A stretch of 64,000 nt of DNA from assembly GCA_003550325.1 (NCBI GenBank), contig QKWP01000041.1, forward strand, positions 234,124 to 298,123. Direction: 5' to 3'. Origin of the DNA: Gigaspora rosea (Eukaryota > Glomeromycota > Glomeromycetes > Diversisporales > Gigasporaceae). Below are positions 58,935 to 64,000 of the stretch, in pieces. The position numbers were made by a program, and so were the translations under genes. The notes beneath the pieces are model-generated. The model was not told where the DNA came from, searched no databases, and saw only the letters and a program-made list of their open reading frames with translations. Within the stretch, counting starts at the first letter, position 1. Each line of letters starts with the position of its first letter.

Positions 58935-59032
58935 TAATCTGTAATTATGGATCGGCACGTAATGGTCGACAGGTCAGAGATGATCGATGGTAGCACATGA
59001 CCTGAAATTTTTGTGGTCGCCCTGGCGGACTC
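58935..59032. repeat. MULE right terminal inverted repeat
   Basis: Inverted partner of 53,173-53,270. Confidence 0.85.
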
Positions 59033-62000
59033 ATTTACCAATCAGCTCATTAATATTCTTACTAATCTTCTACTTCTTTAATCCAATCAAGTTATAGCTA
59101 ATCTGGGTTTATCCTCACACTATTCAGTATATGATGGAATTGATCAAAGAGAAACAATAATACCACTTTTATGGAGAATATACTATGACCCCTTATTAAC
59201 AAAATTAAAACCAACTTTACTGGCTACACAATATCCTCTACATATACTTCATCTATCCATCCAATACAAAGTCAAACTATACAAACATCAACCTCAGTTC
59301 TTGCATATATGGATGACACACTATGGATTGCTCCTTCTTCTGATTAATTACAACAAATACTTAATACTGCAGCTACATTTTACTCTATGGCACATATTCA
59401 AGTCAATTCTAGCAAATCCATCCTTATATCTAATACTAAATCCCAACCTTCTTTTCATTTTTTCAATTCTCAAAATTTCAACCCAACCTTTACATACACT
59501 TTTCAAATTCCTAGAATGCTGTTTACAGCTACTGCTAAGTACTCTATACAATTTAAATATATTACCCAAGAAATCTCTCAACTTCTACAAATATTATACT
59601 CTAAAAATATTACAGACAAACAAGTCTGTTATATAATTAACAATGTTATCACTCCAATTTTTGAATATCATATACACAATATCGTATTATCCAAACCACT
59701 ATGCTTTAAACTTCTTTCTAAAATCTTACAATTGCAAAACACAAATCTTAACTCTTATTAACTACTTCAAATAGTACTATGTTAAACCACAATATCTATG
59801 GTATTAAAAACATTTGGGACATTCAACTACAACACCACATTTCCAATCTCTTATTATGAATTAACAATCCAGATCTCCTTGGTATAAGTAGCTGATAAGT
59901 ACATATATATGCTTACAGGATCTACAAAACAATCTCTGGTCACTTATAAACATTTTACAACATCCTAATTCCAAAATTGATAGCCCAAACAAAAATACAA
60001 CAAATTGTAAAATTGTTTATATTCTAAACTATACTGGGTTATTTATTAATACCAATTTATACAACTCAAAACCCTATACTTTACAATACCCCTATACTTC
60101 TCTCGAATCTATTCTTAATACCCATCCTCAGTATATACACTTCAAAAAACAACTTCACTCTAAAAATATTATCTATCTTCAACTAGAGTTAACACCTCTA
60201 TCCGGATTTATATATCCGGATATATACTATGTCATGTGATATAACGTGACATAGTGTTTTTATATCCAGATATAAATAAATCTGGATTTAAATTTAAATT
60301 CAGATATATACTATGTTAAAACTAAATAAATCCGGATATAAAAAATATATCCGGATAGAGGTATTAACTCTATCTTCAACAACTTACATCCTTTGATAAC
60401 TCCACATTATTAGATTGGAACCACATTTCATTTCACACCAACCAACTATATACAGGTCGTAAACCAGGCTGGTTTACTACTCTTGAACAAAATAATCTTA
60501 TCTAATTCTACAACTCGTTCCATAACTTCTTCTCTCTAACTACTACCTATAAATACACTATCCTTTTCTACAGACCATTTCTGTAGTAAATCTAAACCCT
60601 GGCTTATTACATATAATGAAAACACCCAAGATATCATTATAGAAAAAGCTCGCAAATTCAATAATAGCACTAATACAATTAATATTATACACTGGACTAT
60701 AACTCCAATTTCGAGCTCTATCCAACACCTGAAACTATCTGTAAACTATGTACAGGTTGTAGCTACAATACCAACAGAATTTCTGATCATTGTACCTTTA
60801 ATATTTCTGCTACACTATCTACCCAATTTAATAGTAGAAAATGCTATCACAACCACCTAACAAACTTAAAATTTATGCTAATTTTCTAGATCTTCTTTAC
60901 TCTATAGCAACTCGCAATATACAAAATATACCTTCTACTCCAATATTACCAATTCATAATAATCCTATTCATAAAATTTTTATATCCAATACTGCCTCTA
61001 TTTCTCTATACCAAATAGCATCTAATAACCAATCACTTAATTCATTTATCTTTTACACTGATGGATCAGTCACTAATATCACTAATGAACAATGCAAAAT
61101 GAGTATTGGTTGGATTCAAATTCAAGATGACTCTATTCTCAGTTATATTCTGCTCAAATATGATACTGGCCTTCTTCTTACAAAGCTGAGCTCATAGCTA
61201 TTCTTTCAGCAATTTGCACATGCCCATGCGATAGTAAAATATCTATATATACAGACTTCCAATCTATTATTTCTAAATTCCACAACTTAATTCACAAATC
61301 CCCTCCTCTTCACAAACAATATTCCTACAACTACTGGCCTATCTGGCATACTCTATTAAATTTTATTCAATCTTATAACCTCCAAATTACATTATACAAA
61401 GTACCTGCACACCTGAACTGTTTATACAACAATCTTGCTGACAATCTTACTAAAAACCCTAGTTCACATTCTGAAACATATCTTGATTTTAATCATAATA
61501 ATATCTATAACTTATCATATTCTTTATCCTACAATAACATAACAGTAGAACAACCATCCCATAGAGCAATTAAAAACATATACAATGCACACACTATTGC
61601 AATGTGGTCTTCCCAACAACGTATGAACAATATAATACCTCTTTCATCTCAAATAGACTGGAATGCAACATGGCTTTACCTTAATAACAATTACAAACGT
61701 ACTTCCAACTATACCAATGCTTCTCTTAACCAATCCAAATCCTTCAAAATTAAAACTCTCCTTCAACTTCTTCCTACACTATCTCATTTACATAATCTCT
61801 ACCTATTACGCTACCCTTCAATCAACTGTATCAATTGCAATATATATGAGCACAGCTTACACTGGCTTATTTGTCCTGATACAACCAATCTTCTACATAT
61901 TATACACAACTCTATTAAACAAATTACACTTCACAAAACTTAGATATTACTAATACCCAATTACATGATCTTCATAATCAACTTTTACATCATTCATGTC

Positions 62001-62415
62001 TATCCTTAAACTATCACAACAACCAAGCAACTAATATTTATAAATACAATTTTCAACTTTATTTGTTCCTACAAGTTAGTTTCAGATACAACCATAAAAC
62101 TACTTCTTAAAATATCACAAAACATTTATGAAATATTTGGAATCCCTATTGTACTAAACTGTCTGTTTATAAAAAACAACCTTCTAATACCTTTACTCCA
62201 CTACCTATTTCTTCTAACTTTTCCAACCAATTAGCTACAATATCACGTACTAGAATCCCCTATACTTATAGCTGTATATATGGTTTTCCTAACCAACAAC
62301 ATACTAACAACCAATGCCCTCTAGTAAGATTAGCTCTATGTAAAATCTCTATTTGGTCTACTATGTGGACCTTATATAGCTCTCTTACTAATTCAATTTT
62401 AGATATACAAATCTA
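59033..62415 (+). pseudogene. LINE C ORF2, second half of RT, RNase H and C-terminus
   Basis: It resumes the RT with YDGIDQRETIIPLLWRIYYD (about 59,130) and an intact YMDD box (59,306-59,317, AYMDDTLW). The thumb region follows to 59,760. A MITE interrupts at 60,184-60,372, and the reading resumes as IYLQQLTSFDNSTLLDW. RNase H: FYTDGS (about 61,050), SIGWIQIQ, AELIAILSAI, SIYTDFQSII and KVPAHLNCLYNNLADNLTK (61,400-61,455), giving D-E-D-D in order. A C-terminal CINCNIYEHSLHWLICP (61,828) resembles a zinc knuckle. It ends TAA near 62,416. Multiple frameshifts and stops are present. Confidence 0.8.
60184..60372. mobile_element. 189-bp MITE with 8-bp TSD TCTTCAAC
   Basis: TCTTCAAC occurs at 60,176-60,183 and 60,373-60,380. 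Inverted ends of about 24 bp: TAGAGTTAACACCTCTATCC and TAGAGTTAATACCTCTATCC, then GGAT. The interior has repeated ATATCCGGAT/ATCCGGATTTAT palindromes. The 8-bp TSD suggests hAT-type mobilisation. Non-coding. Confidence 0.82.
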
Positions 62416-62602
62416 AGTGAGTTTTAACCGCTCTAGTAGGTTTAGGTTGCAGATAAATTAGTCTGAGTCTCATACTTGTTTAGTAATTTGTACATAGAGT
62501 AATTTTGTAATAATATAAATGTACCCAAAGCTGCCCCTGGAGGCATTTTTACAAATTAATAAAGATTAAAACAAAACCTCACCTTAACATAAAAAAAAAA
62601 AA

Positions 62603-62618
62603 GAAATTATAATAGTTC
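62603..62618. repeat. Right target-site duplication of LINE C
   Basis: Second copy of GAAATTATAATAGTTC (first at 37,781-37,796). Confidence 0.85.
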
Positions 62619-62644
62619 TAATGTATCTTACTCAAACTTATATA

Positions 62645-63023
62645 CCGTATTTACTCAAAATAACGCATACCTGCATGTTATTTCGAGGAGATGCGCATTA
62701 TTTCGAGTACACACATGGCCATTATTTTGGGGTAAAGGTCTAATTTCTAAAATATTGTCTCCTATATATGTGCGATGCATAAAAAACCTGTATTTCTTAA
62801 TTTTATATATAGCCTTTCCGATCTAAGTTAGATTTTTTGACTAAAAAAAATTTTTATTTCCGCTTGTTATTTAAATTTGTTATTTTAGCAGATTATTAAT
62901 ATAGCATTTGGAGTGTTCGTAACATTGGGACACACATCTGCATTATTTTGAAACCTACATGCTATTTTAAGAAAATGCAATTTTCAAAATAATGCCCATG
63001 TGCATTATTTTGAGTAAATACGG
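62645..63023. mobile_element. 379-bp mariner-like MITE, TA TSD
   Basis: TA is at 62,643-62,644 and 63,024-63,025. The inverted ends are CCGTATTTACTCAAAATAAC and CCGTATTTACTCAAAATAAT. Further inside, each arm repeats GCATTATTT-type motifs (GCATGTTATTTCGAG, GCGCATTATTTCGAG; GCACATGGGCATTATTTTGA). Non-coding. Confidence 0.8.
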
Positions 63024-63025
63024 TA

Positions 63026-64000
63026 CTGAAATAGATAGTAAGTTCTGTAATAGAATTTAAGTTACTAATATGATTTAAAATTTCTAAAATTATTAAATAA
63101 GATGGGTAGTGCAAATATGTTACCTGTCGCACTAGTAAAATATAAAAGAAAAATATAATAAATAATAATACCACTCAGAAGAATTGTAGCCAAAGCCTTA
63201 AAAATAAAAAGTTATAAAGGATTAAAATACTTAGCACTATTTGAGCAAGAACATTGCTCATGGATAGACTAAAATTTAGAGACAATCCAACATTACAAAA
63301 CCTACTAAAAGAAAAATAGTACAAAATAAATTACAAAACAAAATTATGAATTTGAAATTTACCAAACAGATAAATAAACCAACATATCTTAAACTCTGTC
63401 AAATTATATCAAACACAAATCTAAAAGAACTAGAATTTACGAATATCTGTACAATAAAAACTCAAATCTACCCTTAATTTAGAAAAGCTTAGTAGACAAA
63501 TCTAGTCACATTAAACTAAACTATAGCCATTTTAGATAGTATTCCACAAAAATTGTTCACTCCCTGCCTTATAAGAAAAATGTACTATATAGGCACGGGA
63601 TGGAATCAGATAGGCACTGGTCATTTAGGCATGGGTCAAGGTTTGGATTTGTATGGGTATGGCCAGAGTTGGATCAGATTCAGTGGATCGTGTGGGACTG
63701 TGTACCTGTGCCAATTGAACCGTAAATGGCTCAGGTTTTGTAGCAGTTTACTAGTCGAATCAGCACAGAATTTGGTATAGGTAATGAATGTAATTCACGT
63801 GCCACCATGATGATGATGTGGGTTAACTATTAAAACATAAATTTACATAAGTAATCAATATAAGATGAACAAGCTAACTGCATATGAAGCAAAATTTTGT
63901 AAGGAATTTTTTTTGTTAAGACACACAAGGAAGCTTCATTAGTGAAATCATGAGATATCGCTCTTTTTTTAAAAAAAATTCTTTACTGATCTTTCGCTTT
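63026..64000. other. No recognisable gene
   Basis: Contains one AGTAAGTTCTGTAATAGAATT unit (63,038-63,060) of the old repeat seen at 36.8-37.8 kb. A locally GC-richer stretch at 63,590-63,780 has GGCAYGGG-like imperfect repeats and a 75-codon open frame of Gly/Trp/Tyr-rich composition that I do not consider a gene. Confidence 0.45.

Larger units (their letters stand above)
53173..59032 (+). mobile_element. 5.86-kb MULE (Mutator-like) transposon
   Basis: Terminal inverted repeats of about 95 bp begin GAGTCCACCAGGGCACCCAT (left) and GAGTCCGCCAGGGCGACCAC (right, inverted), and both include TTTCAGGTCATGTGCTACCA. The flanks ATTTCCCAA (53,164-53,172) and ATTTACCAA (59,033-59,041) form a 9-bp TSD with one mismatch, the Mutator signature. 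It encodes a decayed MULE transposase (55,232-58,098). The element sits inside the RT of LINE C. Confidence 0.9.
37797..62602 (+). mobile_element. LINE C: full-length family 1 LINE spread over 24.8 kb by insertions
   Basis: It is bounded by a 16-bp TSD and ends in poly(A) after AATAAA near 62,556. Removing the insertions at 37,910-38,113, 38,464-40,042, 40,843-41,391, 43,814-50,532, 50,701-50,936, 53,173-59,032 and 60,184-60,372 leaves about 9.6 kb. What remains is a 5' UTR of roughly 0.8 kb, ORF1 from 40,387, and ORF2 with endonuclease, RT (YMDD intact), RNase H and a Cys/His motif. It is the only copy in the window showing the whole family 1 architecture. Confidence 0.85.

Noticed and set aside
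63553..63780. 75-codon open frame, Gly/Trp/Tyr-rich, in a locally GC-richer stretch
   Set aside because: Composition reflects short GGCAYGGG-like repeats; no family resemblance, no gene neighbours, near the window edge.
1..64000. tRNA or rRNA genes
   Set aside because: No cloverleaf with conserved A/B boxes or rRNA core sequence was recognised by eye; a dedicated scan was not possible.

Overview
The window looks like intergenic sequence from a very AT-rich, transposon-loaded eukaryotic nuclear genome. The closest match I recognise is an arbuscular mycorrhizal fungus (Glomeromycotina, the Rhizophagus/Gigaspora type). The reasons are short GT-AG introns, fungal-style Tnp2 (CACTA/Plavaka-like), MULE and Crypton-type genes, long RNase H-bearing LINEs, and no bacterial gene organisation. 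This assignment is inference. I found no convincing host gene; almost everything is a transposable element (TE) or TE remnant.

Layout. (1) 1-4.94 kb: a decayed Tnp2-type DNA transposon running off the left edge. (2) 4.94-9.2 kb: a reverse-strand LINE (family 1) that adjoins it and carries a small MITE with telomere-like repeats. (3) 9.2-13.8 kb: small MITEs, a minisatellite and a Crypton/tyrosine-recombinase pseudogene. (4) 13,801-35,486: a three-level nest. A 5'-truncated family 1 LINE with a 17-bp target-site duplication (TSD) is split by a near-complete family 2 LINE (13-bp TSD). That LINE is in turn split by a roughly 10-kb Tnp2 transposon. The innermost element is the best preserved. It has an uninterrupted 1,104-residue transposase (24,547-27,861) and, divergently, an intron-rich gene of unknown function (21,679-19,391). 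Between them lies a 595-bp tandem repeat, and the flanks are rich in CCGATAT motifs. (5) 35.5-37.8 kb: a foldback Harbinger-like MITE, a MULE-like MITE and old repeats. (6) 37,797-62,602: one full-length family 1 LINE (about 9.6 kb once insertions are removed) bounded by a 16-bp TSD and interrupted by at least seven DNA elements. They include a 6.7-kb non-coding element and a 5.86-kb MULE with a decayed transposase. (7) 62.6-64 kb: a TA-flanked MITE, then nothing recognisable.

The elements can be ordered in time by what interrupts what. The LINEs supply the target DNA. DNA transposons (Tnp2, MULE, and hAT-, Harbinger- and mariner-like MITEs) landed in them repeatedly. The only candidate for recent activity is the innermost Tnp2 element with its companion gene. 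That gene pair, with its repeat-rich shared control region and CCGATAT arrays, is the best candidate here for an undescribed transposition system.
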